Positions 6,405 through 14,287 of a DNA stretch of 47,038 nt are shown here, one piece after another. Made by a program: the position numbers and the translations under genes. The number at the start of each line of letters is the position of its first letter. Position 1 is the first letter of the stretch. This stretch comes from a virus: IMG/VR virus record IMGVR_UViG_3300025030_000176, positions 1 to 47,038 of that record. One strand, given 5' to 3'. The notes beneath the pieces were generated by a model. It saw only the letters and a program-made list of their open reading frames with translations. It did no database searches and had not been told where the DNA came from.

Positions 6405-7445
6405 CTAATTCAGCCGGGCTTCGAGGGCGGCGATGCGCTCATAGAGCGCCTGGATAGCCGTTGCCGCGTGTCCAAACGCACTCACGGGGCTAAAAATGCC
6501 GCCGTCGTGGTGCATCAACCAGGGGGCTTCATCTGCCATCGCACCAGCGTAGATCGTCTCGTAGTCGCCCGTCCCGCGTGGACGGGAGCCATCGTCCATT
6601 ACGGACTTGTAGGTAAATTCGTAGATGGGTACTGACAGAATGCGCCGTAGCGCTTCACCAGAGTCAAGGCGTCCACGCACATGTTTGTACTCTCGCTGTG
6701 ACGCGGCGGCCTCCCAGGTACAGGTTCCACTCCCGTTGGTTTGGAGCTGCTCGCCAGCATCACCATCGTCTGGCGGCAGTGTCCACGTCCAGGTGCCGGC
6801 GGCGGCGGCGCCCGTCACTGTAATCAGGCCAGAAGTGGCTCCAGCCAGGCCAAGAGTACCTTGCGTCGTCCCAGCCAGGCCGACATGTAGCAATGTAGAT
6901 GGTGCCGTCGTCCCGATGCCGACGTTGCCGTTATTAGTAATTACCATATGTACATCAGTAGCGTCGGCAGTTACGACGTCACCGGAAGATCTATTCATGA
7001 AATATAAAGAACCGCGATTCCATCCAGAACCGTCATCTAGGTAAGCGATTGCCCCCTTACCTACACGATTAGCATCACTTCCTGTTTCAAATACGATACT
7101 CGGGCCAGCTCCAGCGAAGGCAGTGCCTCCTGCTTGTAGTCTTAGAAGATGTTGTAGGGTTTGGCTAGTTGAACCTACGATATCAACTAGCCGCTGTGGC
7201 CCCGCCGTCCCGATGCCGACGTTGCCGCTCACCGTCAACGCCGCCAGCGTCCCCACACTCGTGAGGCTGCTGGCCGTGACGCCTGAGGCGAGGGTAGTGC
7301 CGGAGAGGTCGTTGGCGTTGACCTTCTTGCCCTCGGTGCCGTCGTGATCATGGCCGCTCGTAGCGTCGAGTACGTCAAGGCGCAGATTGTTGTATTGGCC
7401 GGCGAGGATATCGTCAAGCGCTGCGACGGTGCTGCTGTTGGCCAT
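6405..7445 (-). CDS. Tail fibre/spike with C-terminal S74-like chaperone domain (346 aa)
   Basis: The N-terminal part is typical of fibre attachment regions. The middle carries repeated NVGIGT-type beta turns (GNVGIGTAGP, GNVGIGTTAPSTLLHV), common in fibres matured by the peptidase S74 intramolecular chaperone. The last about 100 residues (SQREYKHVRGRL ... IYEFTYK ... YAGAMADEAP ... ALYERIAALEARL) follow that chaperone's plan, ending in a trimerising coil. It probably forms the host-contacting fibre. It is the most distal tail gene, next to lysis. An 11-bp triple repeat precedes the start. Confidence 0.82.
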   Translation of the reverse strand: MANSSTVAALDDILAGQYNNLRLDVLDATSGHDHDGTEGKKVNANDLSGTTLASGVTASSLTSVGTLAALTVSGNVGIGTAGPQRLVDIVGSTSQTLQHLLRLQAGGTAFAGAGPSIVFETGSDANRVGKGAIAYLDDGSGWNRGSLYFMNRSSGDVVTADATDVHMVITNNGNVGIGTTAPSTLLHVGLAGTTQGTLGLAGATSGLITVTGAAAAGTWTWTLPPDDGDAGEQLQTNGSGTCTWEAAASQREYKHVRGRLDSGEALRRILSVPIYEFTYKSVMDDGSRPRGTGDYETIYAGAMADEAPWLMHHDGGIFSPVSAFGHAATAIQALYERIAALEARLN

Positions 7446-7446
7446 A

Positions 7447-7479
7447 CGTTAGGGTTCCGTTAGGGTTCCGTCAGGGTTC
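7447..7479. repeat. 11-bp tandem repeat, three copies
   Basis: Three units of CGTTAGGGTTC (the third with one change) lie immediately upstream of the fibre start. They are non-coding on both strands. They could bind a regulator or be slippage products; no promoter is clear. Confidence 0.8.
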
Positions 7480-7622
7480 CGGATATGCAAAGAGCCGCCA
7501 GGCGGGCGCACAGTGGCGCACACGTGGCGGCTCTCAGAAGGGTGGAGCTCGGTATGGAGTTGTCGGCTGCTGTCGCTAGTGTAGCATGGCTCTGTTACGG
7601 TGCGAAAGGTACACTGTGCCGC

Positions 7623-8093
7623 ATGCTGTTGCTACAACTGCTCGTGACGGTCTGGTTCAACGGCCTGGCGGTGCCGTGCGTCGTCGACACTGGGGCCGCC
7701 TTCACCGCAGTGCGCCGCTCCGTCTACGATGCGATCCCCCAGCAGCCCGTGGCGCCGCGAGCGCGGCCGTTCCCGCGCTATCTGTTCCCGGTGACCGTCA
7801 TGACAGCGAACGGCGCGCTCGTGCATGGTGTCGTGGAACCGGTCCACGAGGTGCGCACCGAGTACCTCACCTGGCACGATGCCGAGGTGTTAGTCGTGGC
7901 GGACGAGCAGGCCGCGTTTTCCTGCCTGCTCGGTGCCAACCTCCTCAGACAGCAGCCGCTGGTGCTGGATTGGGAGGCGCAGACGGTAATGCCACTAGAA
8001 CGGCTGTTGGCCCGTCCCGAGGACGAAATCCCAGTAGAAGATGGCTTGGGTCCCGGACGCATGGGAAACGCCAGTCCCGCCGTCGACCAGTGA
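7623..8093 (+). CDS. Retropepsin-like aspartic protease (156 aa)
   Basis: A lone plus-strand gene inside the minus-strand tail operon. From ATG 7623 the protein reads LVTVWFNGLAVPCVVDTGAA, with the clan AA active-site motif DTGA at 22-25, then beta strands, a second hydrophobic block (AFSCLLGANLL) and WEAQTVMPL, the order seen in single-domain retropepsin-like proteins that dimerise to cut peptides. A weak GAAAGG lies upstream; the frame also opens earlier (7485), but without family-like sequence. It overlaps the end of the facing tail gene by 99 bases. Its role in the phage is unknown: processing of virion proteins or a host-interaction gene. Confidence 0.72.
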   Translation: MLLLQLLVTVWFNGLAVPCVVDTGAAFTAVRRSVYDAIPQQPVAPRARPFPRYLFPVTVMTANGALVHGVVEPVHEVRTEYLTWHDAEVLVVADEQAAFSCLLGANLLRQQPLVLDWEAQTVMPLERLLARPEDEIPVEDGLGPGRMGNASPAVDQ

Positions 8094-8474
8094 CCACGCG
8101 AACAAGAGCACGCTGCCCGGCCCTTCGCTGGCGGCGGCGCCGAGTTCGGTGATGGTTCCGGTCATTTCGGTTGGCCCCAGGCTCGCATACAAGCGCGCGG
8201 TCAGCCCCGAGGTGCCGAGCGCCGATGACGCGGCCGTCGCCTTGGCCGTCACGTAGGTACCGATCTGCGTGGCCGCCGCTACCGGGACCGCCGTCCCCGT
8301 GCCGAAGTGAAAAAACCGCGGATAGACGGCCGTGGCGACCAACTGCTGATCCAGAAGGCGATTGATGAAACTCTGGCGCAGGTTGTTGGTGGCGATGTTA
8401 GACCCCTGCCAGGCCGTCACGACCGCGCCGCACGCATCGCGCACCTCACACCCCACGTTGCTCTGGATCCGCAT
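7995..8474 (-). CDS. Tail-region protein, paralogue of 8496-8939 (159 aa)
   Basis: A Gly/Thr/Ala-rich beta protein. It shares the core FFHFGTGTAVP, the later EMTG.ITE block and the overall length with its upstream neighbour, so the two arose by duplication. Position after the tail hub suggests a baseplate or fibre-associated component. No enzymatic motif. Confidence 0.75.
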   Translation of the reverse strand: MRIQSNVGCEVRDACGAVVTAWQGSNIATNNLRQSFINRLLDQQLVATAVYPRFFHFGTGTAVPVAAATQIGTYVTAKATAASSALGTSGLTARLYASLGPTEMTGTITELGAAASEGPGSVLLFAWSLVDGGTGVSHASGTQAIFYWDFVLGTGQQPF

Positions 8475-8495
8475 TTCTCGTGCCTCTGTTGTGCC

Positions 8496-8939
8496 TCACG
8501 CCTGCATGGCGAAACGCCAGGTGAACACCATCGTGTTGCCGCTCTGGTGGTTGGCCGAAATGAGCGCCCGGGCGAGGGCATGGGTCTGGGCGACGTTCGA
8601 TGCACTGGCGTACAGGATCTCCGTGATCAAGCCCGTCATCTCGGTCGCGCCGAGCGTCACCTTGACCTGCCCGGTGAAATTACCCGGCGTGTCGAAGTCG
8701 CTCCGTATCTTCGCCGTCACCCACATTTGTAGCGCGGTATTAGTCGGTTGGGGGACCGCCGTCCCCGTACCGAAGTGGAAGAACTGGGCATTCAGCCCGA
8801 ATCCGTAGTTCCCCATCACCCACTCCGCAAACACGACGCGTCCGGGATCAAGGAATAGATTGTGTGCCGAGCCCGAGGCGATGGGCCTGCCGCTCGCATC
8901 GCGTTCTTCCCAGGAGACTCTGCCGATCATGCCCAGCAT
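8496..8939 (-). CDS. Tail-region protein, paralogue of 7995-8474 (147 aa)
   Basis: It shares FFHFGTGTAVP and EMTGLITE with the next gene. ATG 8939 follows a purine-rich GGGGAAGAG; ATG 8972 would overlap the preceding gene more deeply. Beta-rich and lacking catalytic motifs. Probably a small structural protein near the tail tip. Confidence 0.72.
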   Translation of the reverse strand: MLGMIGRVSWEERDASGRPIASGSAHNLFLDPGRVVFAEWVMGNYGFGLNAQFFHFGTGTAVPQPTNTALQMWVTAKIRSDFDTPGNFTGQVKVTLGATEMTGLITEILYASASNVAQTHALARALISANHQSGNTMVFTWRFAMQA

Positions 8940-8952
8940 CTCTTCCCCATCC

Positions 8953-9195
8953 TTATCCCCATTGGCCAGCAATGTTCCATTGGAAGTTGCCCCCGTCTGG
9001 GCCGCTAGTAGTCGGGCCCCATTGCGCGGGATAAATCATGGTCGTGGTTTGGGCGGTCGGTTGCTCGAGCAGTGTGACCACCTCCTGCGCTCCCTGGAAT
9101 GTGATCAGCGTACGGTTCACTCGGATGGTCGGGTTACTGATGCGATCCGCCTTCTCGATGGCGTCGCGCAACAGGCGAAAATAGTCACTGGCCAT
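8953..9195 (-). CDS. Small tail-region protein (80 aa)
   Basis: It starts at ATG 9195 with GAGAGGAC upstream. An N-terminal helix (YFRLLRDAIEKADRI) precedes a beta/Gly-rich tail ending FQWNIAGQWG. It lies between hub and fibre-associated genes. No family recognised. Confidence 0.72.
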   Translation of the reverse strand: MASDYFRLLRDAIEKADRISNPTIRVNRTLITFQGAQEVVTLLEQPTAQTTTMIYPAQWGPTTSGPDGGNFQWNIAGQWG

Positions 9196-9222
9196 GGGTG
9201 CTGCGTCCTCTCGATAAGCGAA

Positions 9223-10548
9223 CTACACGTCTCCGTGCAACTGATCGATCCAGGTGATCGACCATTCCCAGGTGCCGCTGGTGCCGTCCACGACGCGCTT
9301 GGTCACCGACTGGACGTACATCCGGCGGTTGAGGTTGAGTGCCGCCGAAATGATCTGGGCGTACTGGCCGGCGCGCCAGCCCTCCACCTTCGTCCGAAAC
9401 GCGAGGCGCTGCCGCGGCCAGGCATTCTGCAGCAGCGCCAGGTCGAGGCGCGCCTCGAGCGCGTCGGTCGTCGCCCCCTGGAGTTGCGGCAGGCCGATCA
9501 CGTGCTCGTGCGCGCCGGCGCGTCCGGTCAGGCCCTCCCGGCGGCTCATCTCGGAGATCGAGGCGCCGTCCTGCTTCCATGCCATCCGGGGCGTGGTGCG
9601 CTTGTAGCTGGCGGTGAATATCGTGCCGGCGGTGAGCGCCGACTCCAAGCGCAGGCCGCGGTTGAAGACACACAGGAAAGCCGTGCCGGTGCCGCTGCGC
9701 TCATCGCTCGGTGTGTACCCGGACTGATCATCGAACCGCGTCACCCACCCCACGCCGGCGGCGGAAATGGTTACGTCGGCCGTGCGGGGCGACGGCGGGT
9801 AGCTCAACGGGAAAAATCGGGACACGCCGTTGCCGGTGAAATACTCGTTGATCGTCGTCGTGTCGGTTAGCTGGACGTCGCGTAGATAGATCGAGTTGTG
9901 TACCTGCGACACGTCGCCGTCTTCGCCCTGCGTGTCGTAGATGCGCGACTCGTTGTCCAGGTCGATGCGGTCGATGGGCGCAATGTTCTGCTCGAGGACA
10001 AAGAAATTGACGACCTTGGTGTAGCTGAGGTTCCAGATGTAACCGGTCTCGCGCGCCAAGCGGTCGAGGGCCTCGCTGACCGGGATGGCATCGAACTCCT
10101 GCCCCTGGGCCGTGAGCCCGGTCGCGATACCACTGGTGTCGAAGCTGCCATCAGTGTAGGTGTTGATCAGGGCAATGGCCGTGGTGCCGGCGGCCTGCGA
10201 CGGGTAGACGGCGCTGCTGCCGCTGTCGCGGTCGTAGACAAGGTAGCGATCAAGGATCCACGCGTAGTCAGTGCACTCGCAGGTGAAGTCGAAGACGACG
10301 TTCCCGGCCTCGTCGCGCCACATGGTAAACGTCGGGATGACGAGGTGGCCGGCGAACTCGCGCGTCGCGCCGTTGGTGATTATCACCTCGTTGCCGCCCT
10401 CCGGCTTGGCGGGGGAACCGTTGACGACGCGGTAGCGGAAGCGGCACGTCGAGCCGCGGGCACGCAACTGCTCGCTGATCTCGATGCTCTCTTGATCGAT
10501 AGCGCTGCTACGATCCACGCCGTTCAGCGTGAGTTGGAAGACGCCCAT
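9223..10548 (-). CDS. Putative tail hub / baseplate protein (441 aa)
   Basis: It lies directly downstream of the tape measure gene, where siphoviruses encode the distal tail and hub proteins. The sequence is beta-rich with a probable hub core: GVFQLTLNGVDRS at the start, the CECTDYAWILDR block near 90-103, and repeated strands near the C-terminus (WEWSITWIDQ). The assignment rests on position, length and fold pattern rather than on a diagnostic motif. Confidence 0.65.
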   Translation of the reverse strand: MGVFQLTLNGVDRSSAIDQESIEISEQLRARGSTCRFRYRVVNGSPAKPEGGNEVIITNGATREFAGHLVIPTFTMWRDEAGNVVFDFTCECTDYAWILDRYLVYDRDSGSSAVYPSQAAGTTAIALINTYTDGSFDTSGIATGLTAQGQEFDAIPVSEALDRLARETGYIWNLSYTKVVNFFVLEQNIAPIDRIDLDNESRIYDTQGEDGDVSQVHNSIYLRDVQLTDTTTINEYFTGNGVSRFFPLSYPPSPRTADVTISAAGVGWVTRFDDQSGYTPSDERSGTGTAFLCVFNRGLRLESALTAGTIFTASYKRTTPRMAWKQDGASISEMSRREGLTGRAGAHEHVIGLPQLQGATTDALEARLDLALLQNAWPRQRLAFRTKVEGWRAGQYAQIISAALNLNRRMYVQSVTKRVVDGTSGTWEWSITWIDQLHGDV

Positions 10549-10557
10549 TTTCGTCGC

Positions 10558-13500
10558 TTACACCGAGTTGAGGCTGAAGCTGCCGTAGGTGCGCAGCGTG
10601 CGCGTGAACTGCTGCGCAACTTCCTGCGCCAGTTCACGGATGGCGCCGGGTTGAGCGTAGACGCCGCCGGACAGGTGGATATGCACCGTGACGCCGCCTT
10701 GCCCGCCATTTGGCCCGCCGCCGAAGCCGAACTCGCGAGCACGAGACAGGGGAAACACGCCTTCGGGTTCACGGCCTTCGCCGATGAGTGCGCGCGTCGG
10801 GCGGGTGACGATGCCGCCGGCGGCGAAGTCGATCGACTTGAGATTGTGGACGACGAGGCCGGCCGCCAGGTAGTTGTGCTGATCGAAGTCGTCGCCGGCT
10901 TCCACGTGCAGGTTGAACACGTCGTACATGCCCGGCAGGGCGACGATGCTCACGACCGGCGCATCGTTCCACCGTTCGCCGTCCCAGGAGCGCAGTACGG
11001 TGCCGGGGCCGCACTTCCCCGCGGGCCGCCACGCGCCAGTGACGTACAGTAGGTGCTCAGGGGTCACGTCGATGAACGTGCCGCCACGCACCTTGAGGCG
11101 CAGCAGCCGGTGGCCCTCGCTCGCGGCGTGGCGGCACGTCTCGGTGACGGTGCGCGCCACCAGTCCCTCGGTGGCAGGGTCGTAGGAGAGCACCACGTCA
11201 CCCGCGGCGATAGATTCGATGGGCCGCTCGCCGTCCGGGGTGCTGATCAACGTGCCGGCGCGGAAGCAGCCGCCCTGATCCGGCGGCCCCGGTGGTGGCC
11301 CTGGTGGGCCAATGGGGGCCGGCGGTCCTGGTGGGCCGATGGGCGCTGGTGGGCCGCCACCATCACCGCCACCGGGTGGTGGCCCTGGTGGGCCAATGGG
11401 GGCCGGCGGTCCTGGTGGGCCGATGGGCGCTGGTGGGCCGCCACCATCACCGCCACCATCACCGCCACCATCACCGCCACCATCACCGGGTGGCGGTGAT
11501 GGTGGCGGTGATGGTGGCGGTGATGCCGGTTGACCAATCGGTGAGGGCACAATACCCCGGAGCAAGTTCTGCAACCATGTGGGCAGCGTGTTAAACAGGG
11601 CATTCATCGCATCCACGATGCCCTGCATGAGGGCCGTACCGATGCCCGCTACCGACTCCTGGAGCGCCTGCCAATTCTCGCTGATCCAGGTAGCGATGGT
11701 GTCGGGAAGCTCACTCAGCCGCTCCCAAACTTTGCCGGCCAAGTCCAGCGACGCCCAGAAGCCGCCGGCGATGGCTGTGCCGACGTTGCCAATGGCCGTA
11801 CCAACGGCCTCAATGGAAGTCGCCGACCATGTCGCAATAGCGTCATAGATTTCGCCCAGTCGGTTCCTCACATCGGCGGCGAGGTCCAAGGCGCGGTACC
11901 AGACATTCCTGATCCAAGCCGCAATAGCGTCAAACTGTGTTTCTACCGTTCCCTTCGTTGTCTCCCAGGCCTCGTCAACCGCCGCGGTCAAGCTGCCCCA
12001 CAGCTCGCCGGCGTTGTGCTGCAGCAGGAGCCAGTTCCAGCGCAGACCGGCGATGTTCTCGTCGGTCCGTTGCTGGATCATGCGCCAGGCCTCATCCAGT
12101 GCGTTACCCACCTGCGTTCGTACCGTCGCGATGATGTCGGGCGCAGCAATGGCAAAGATGATGGCGAGGGGGATACTCAACGGCCCGCCGAAGGCGAGGA
12201 TCAGGGCGGCGCCAAGGCCGGCAGCGACGTCATCGGCAACGCCACCCCAATTGCGCGCCCGTACGTCACGCTGTATCTCGGCGGCGACGATGGCGGCAAC
12301 GCCGAGTCCGGCGAAACTTGTCGCCGTCAGGCCGCCGATGGCCCGCACCAAGACAAAGACCAGCGCAGCCCCTATCGCCTCAACGGGATTCGTTCGAATC
12401 CAATCGATGATGCCCTGAATCAGCGTATGGGCGAACCTCTGCGCCCCCGGCACGATCCCATCGCGAAAGACGGCCCAGGCGTCATCCAGCAGATCGAGGA
12501 GCACCATGGCGAGCTCTTCGGCGAGCTTCCCTTGATTGTCCTTGAGCGTTTGCCAGAGGCCGCCCCAGTCGATCTGCTTGAAACGCTGCCATAGACTGCC
12601 AAACAGGTCGATCACCGGCTTGAGAAACCGGCCGATCCACTGCAGTGCGGCCCCGATGCCGTTGAGCGCGACGGCCGCGACCCGCAAGCCCAGAGTCAAC
12701 GCATCGAAGCCGAGACGGCCCAGGGCGCGGAAGAGCGGCGCGGCAGCGCGTCCTGCCGCCAGCAGTGCATCAACAAAGCGTTGCCAGAGGGGTCCGGCGA
12801 CGAGCGCTTTGGCGGCCGCCTGGGCCTGGGTCAAGCCGCTGATCAGGAAGCTGATCAGCGGCTTGACCACGGGATCGAGCCCCGTACCGAAGATGGTGAG
12901 CAGCCGCCGCCCAGCCGCAATGAGATTGCTGACCAGGCCCGTCGTCGTCTGGGCGGCCCGTTCCATGCCGCCGCCGAAGCGCTCGCGGATGCCCTCGCGG
13001 ATGGCGGCGATCGCGCGCTCACTCTCAATGCCCGCCGCGCCCAGGTTCTGCATGGCCTTTTGCGAAAGACCGAGCTTCTCGGCCAGGATCGCGAACGCGG
13101 GGATACCCGCCTCGGTCAGCTGATTGATCTCCTCCATCGACGCGCGGCCCTTGGCCTGCATCTGTCCCAGGGCCAGTGCCGCCCGTCCGAAGCGCTCCTC
13201 GTCGGCCCCGACGGCATCGCCCAGATCGGTCATGATCGGGATAATGTCACGCGCTTGAAAGCCAAAATTCAGCAGCTTCTCGGCGCCGCGGAAGGTCGCC
13301 GGATCGGAGAAGGGCGTGTGATCGGCAAACTCCTGAAGCTCCTCGAAGAGCGCATTGCCCTGAGCCACGTCCCGGAGCAGTGTCTCGAACCGCGCCCGAA
13401 ACACCTCGGTGTCTGCGGCGTTCCCAAGCATGCCCCGGCCCAACCCGACCACGGCAGCAGTCGCGCCGGCGATGAGTCCAATCGTGCCCATGCCGAACGT

Positions 13501-13770
13501 CACCATCATGGCGCCGCCGAGCGTGGAGAGCGCCCTGCCACCGACCTGGGACGACATCATGAGCGCCATGCCGAACTGGTGGATGGCATTGGCGCCACCA
13601 TGCGCCGCCCGGGCATGCCGGTGCATGGCTCGCTCGGATTGGACAAGCGCCTGTCCTTGCCGTTGCAAGGCGCCGGACGTATCCCGTGTTGCCCGCGCCA
13701 TCTGCTGCTGGCCGCGGATAGCGCCGGCGCTATCGAGCTGGAGGCGAATGGTGGAGACGCGAACCGCCAC
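10558..13770 (-). CDS. Tape measure protein with embedded Hint domain (1070 aa)
   Basis: The largest gene. It sets tail length by spanning the tube. GTG 13770 is chosen because GGGGAG precedes it and the open frame upstream overlaps a plus-strand gene. It has an N-terminal helix, hydrophobic segments near 60-100, long Ala/Trp-rich helices, then a Pro/Gly repeat region, a Hint/BIL domain (10843-11268) and a C-terminal tail domain. The frameshifted tail assembly chaperone lies just upstream. The Hint ends in His-Asn followed by Leu, so canonical splicing is not expected but Asn-driven cleavage is possible. Confidence 0.88.
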   Translation of the reverse strand: MAVRVSTIRLQLDSAGAIRGQQQMARATRDTSGALQRQGQALVQSERAMHRHARAAHGGANAIHQFGMALMMSSQVGGRALSTLGGAMMVTFGMGTIGLIAGATAAVVGLGRGMLGNAADTEVFRARFETLLRDVAQGNALFEELQEFADHTPFSDPATFRGAEKLLNFGFQARDIIPIMTDLGDAVGADEERFGRAALALGQMQAKGRASMEEINQLTEAGIPAFAILAEKLGLSQKAMQNLGAAGIESERAIAAIREGIRERFGGGMERAAQTTTGLVSNLIAAGRRLLTIFGTGLDPVVKPLISFLISGLTQAQAAAKALVAGPLWQRFVDALLAAGRAAAPLFRALGRLGFDALTLGLRVAAVALNGIGAALQWIGRFLKPVIDLFGSLWQRFKQIDWGGLWQTLKDNQGKLAEELAMVLLDLLDDAWAVFRDGIVPGAQRFAHTLIQGIIDWIRTNPVEAIGAALVFVLVRAIGGLTATSFAGLGVAAIVAAEIQRDVRARNWGGVADDVAAGLGAALILAFGGPLSIPLAIIFAIAAPDIIATVRTQVGNALDEAWRMIQQRTDENIAGLRWNWLLLQHNAGELWGSLTAAVDEAWETTKGTVETQFDAIAAWIRNVWYRALDLAADVRNRLGEIYDAIATWSATSIEAVGTAIGNVGTAIAGGFWASLDLAGKVWERLSELPDTIATWISENWQALQESVAGIGTALMQGIVDAMNALFNTLPTWLQNLLRGIVPSPIGQPASPPPSPPPSPPPGDGGGDGGGDGGGDGGGPPAPIGPPGPPAPIGPPGPPPGGGDGGGPPAPIGPPGPPAPIGPPGPPPGPPDQGGCFRAGTLISTPDGERPIESIAAGDVVLSYDPATEGLVARTVTETCRHAASEGHRLLRLKVRGGTFIDVTPEHLLYVTGAWRPAGKCGPGTVLRSWDGERWNDAPVVSIVALPGMYDVFNLHVEAGDDFDQHNYLAAGLVVHNLKSIDFAAGGIVTRPTRALIGEGREPEGVFPLSRAREFGFGGGPNGGQGGVTVHIHLSGGVYAQPGAIRELAQEVAQQFTRTLRTYGSFSLNSV
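10843..11268 (-). other. Hint / bacterial-intein-like (BIL) domain in the tape measure protein
   Basis: It encodes 142 residues, from Cys in CFRAGTLISTPDGERPI to Asn in AAGLVVHN. It has the N-terminal block, an internal VTPEHLLYV (block B-like His) and the C-terminal YLAAGLVVHN block. No endonuclease insert. The residue after Asn is Leu instead of Cys, Ser or Thr, which points to a BIL-type domain or a decayed intein. Confidence 0.85.
11280..11533 (-). repeat. Collagen-like Pro/Gly coding repeats
   Basis: Two near-identical blocks of about 110 bp encode APIGPPGPPAPIGPPGPP units, joined by runs of GGTGGC/GGTGAT encoding GDGGG and flanked by SPPPSPPP. They form a flexible linker directly before the Hint domain. 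Such repeats are prone to slippage, so length may vary between isolates. Confidence 0.85.
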
Positions 13771-13809
13771 TGCTATTGCGCTCCCCGTATGATTGGACTG
13801 GGGACAATC

Positions 13810-14094
13810 ATGCTCTACCTCGTCGCGCTCATCGTGCCGCCACTGGCCGTGCTCTTGGCGGGCCACCCCTGGCAAGCCCTGCTCAACCTGGCCATCTTCC
13901 TCGTCACGGTGCCGATCTTGGCAGCCGGCCCGGTGGCACTGGCCGGCAGCACGCTGGCCGTCATCCATGCCCTCGTCGCCGTCCACGGCGAGTATGCTGA
14001 CTGTCGCATGGCGCGCTGGCACGACCAGCAGCGAGGCGCACCGAGCCGGCCGAGCCGGCCACCCGCCAGGCGGTCGACTAGTCGAGTGCCATGA
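13810..14094 (+). CDS. Pmp3/YqaE (UPF0057)-like membrane protein (94 aa)
   Basis: A lone plus-strand gene between the tail chaperone and tape measure genes. ATG 13810 has ACTGGGGAC upstream. The protein begins MLYLVALIVPPLAVLLAGHP, matching the YqaE/Pmp3 pattern of two hydrophobic segments with a PP turn and an IHAL motif near residue 52. The second segment is about ten residues longer than usual and a basic tail follows. Pmp3-family proteins affect membrane potential in known organisms. Here it may protect or alter the infected membrane. It slightly overlaps the facing chaperone gene. Confidence 0.65.
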   Translation: MLYLVALIVPPLAVLLAGHPWQALLNLAIFLVTVPILAAGPVALAGSTLAVIHALVAVHGEYADCRMARWHDQQRGAPSRPSRPPARRSTSRVP

Positions 14095-14287
14095 GCAGCA
14101 CGGCGAGATTGCGGCCCCAATCCCCTTCTGGCCACTGCGCCAGGTAGGCCTGTTTCACCTCGTCGCGCTCTCGCTCCAACGCCAGCAGTTCCAGCCGGTA
14201 CTCGCGGGCCAGCTCGTCCCACTCGTCCGGCCGCAAGTGCCAGCGCCGCGCGGTGGCGAGATCGCGCCGCCGCTCCGGGGTTAGGCT
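14078..14287 (-). CDS. Tail assembly chaperone, -1 frameshift extension (gpT-like part)
   Basis: This reading frame has no start codon. It follows the upstream chaperone frame after a GGGAAAA slippery heptamer and adds about 69 residues: SLTPERRRDLATARRW..., then a long charged helix (LLALERERDEVKQ) and a hydrophobic end (LAVLLMALD). The fusion equals the G-T product of lambda-like tails that guides tape measure assembly. Its position before the tape measure gene fits exactly. Confidence 0.85.
   Translation of the reverse strand, partial: SLTPERRRDLATARRWHLRPDEWDELAREYRLELLALERERDEVKQAYLAQWPEGDWGRNLAVLLMALD

Noticed and set aside
7447-7479. TTAGGG units resembling telomere repeats
   Set aside because: The unit is 11 bp (CGTTAGGGTTC), not 6 bp, and it lies inside the genome, not at an end.
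12380-12400. TTCGAATCC resembling a tRNA T-arm
   Set aside because: It lies in the tape measure coding region and no acceptor or anticodon arm can be folded around it. I found no tRNA gene in the window.
12781-14094. 437-codon plus-strand frame opposite the tape measure gene
   Set aside because: Only the last 94 codons (from 13810) look like a protein; the rest mirrors the tape measure gene.
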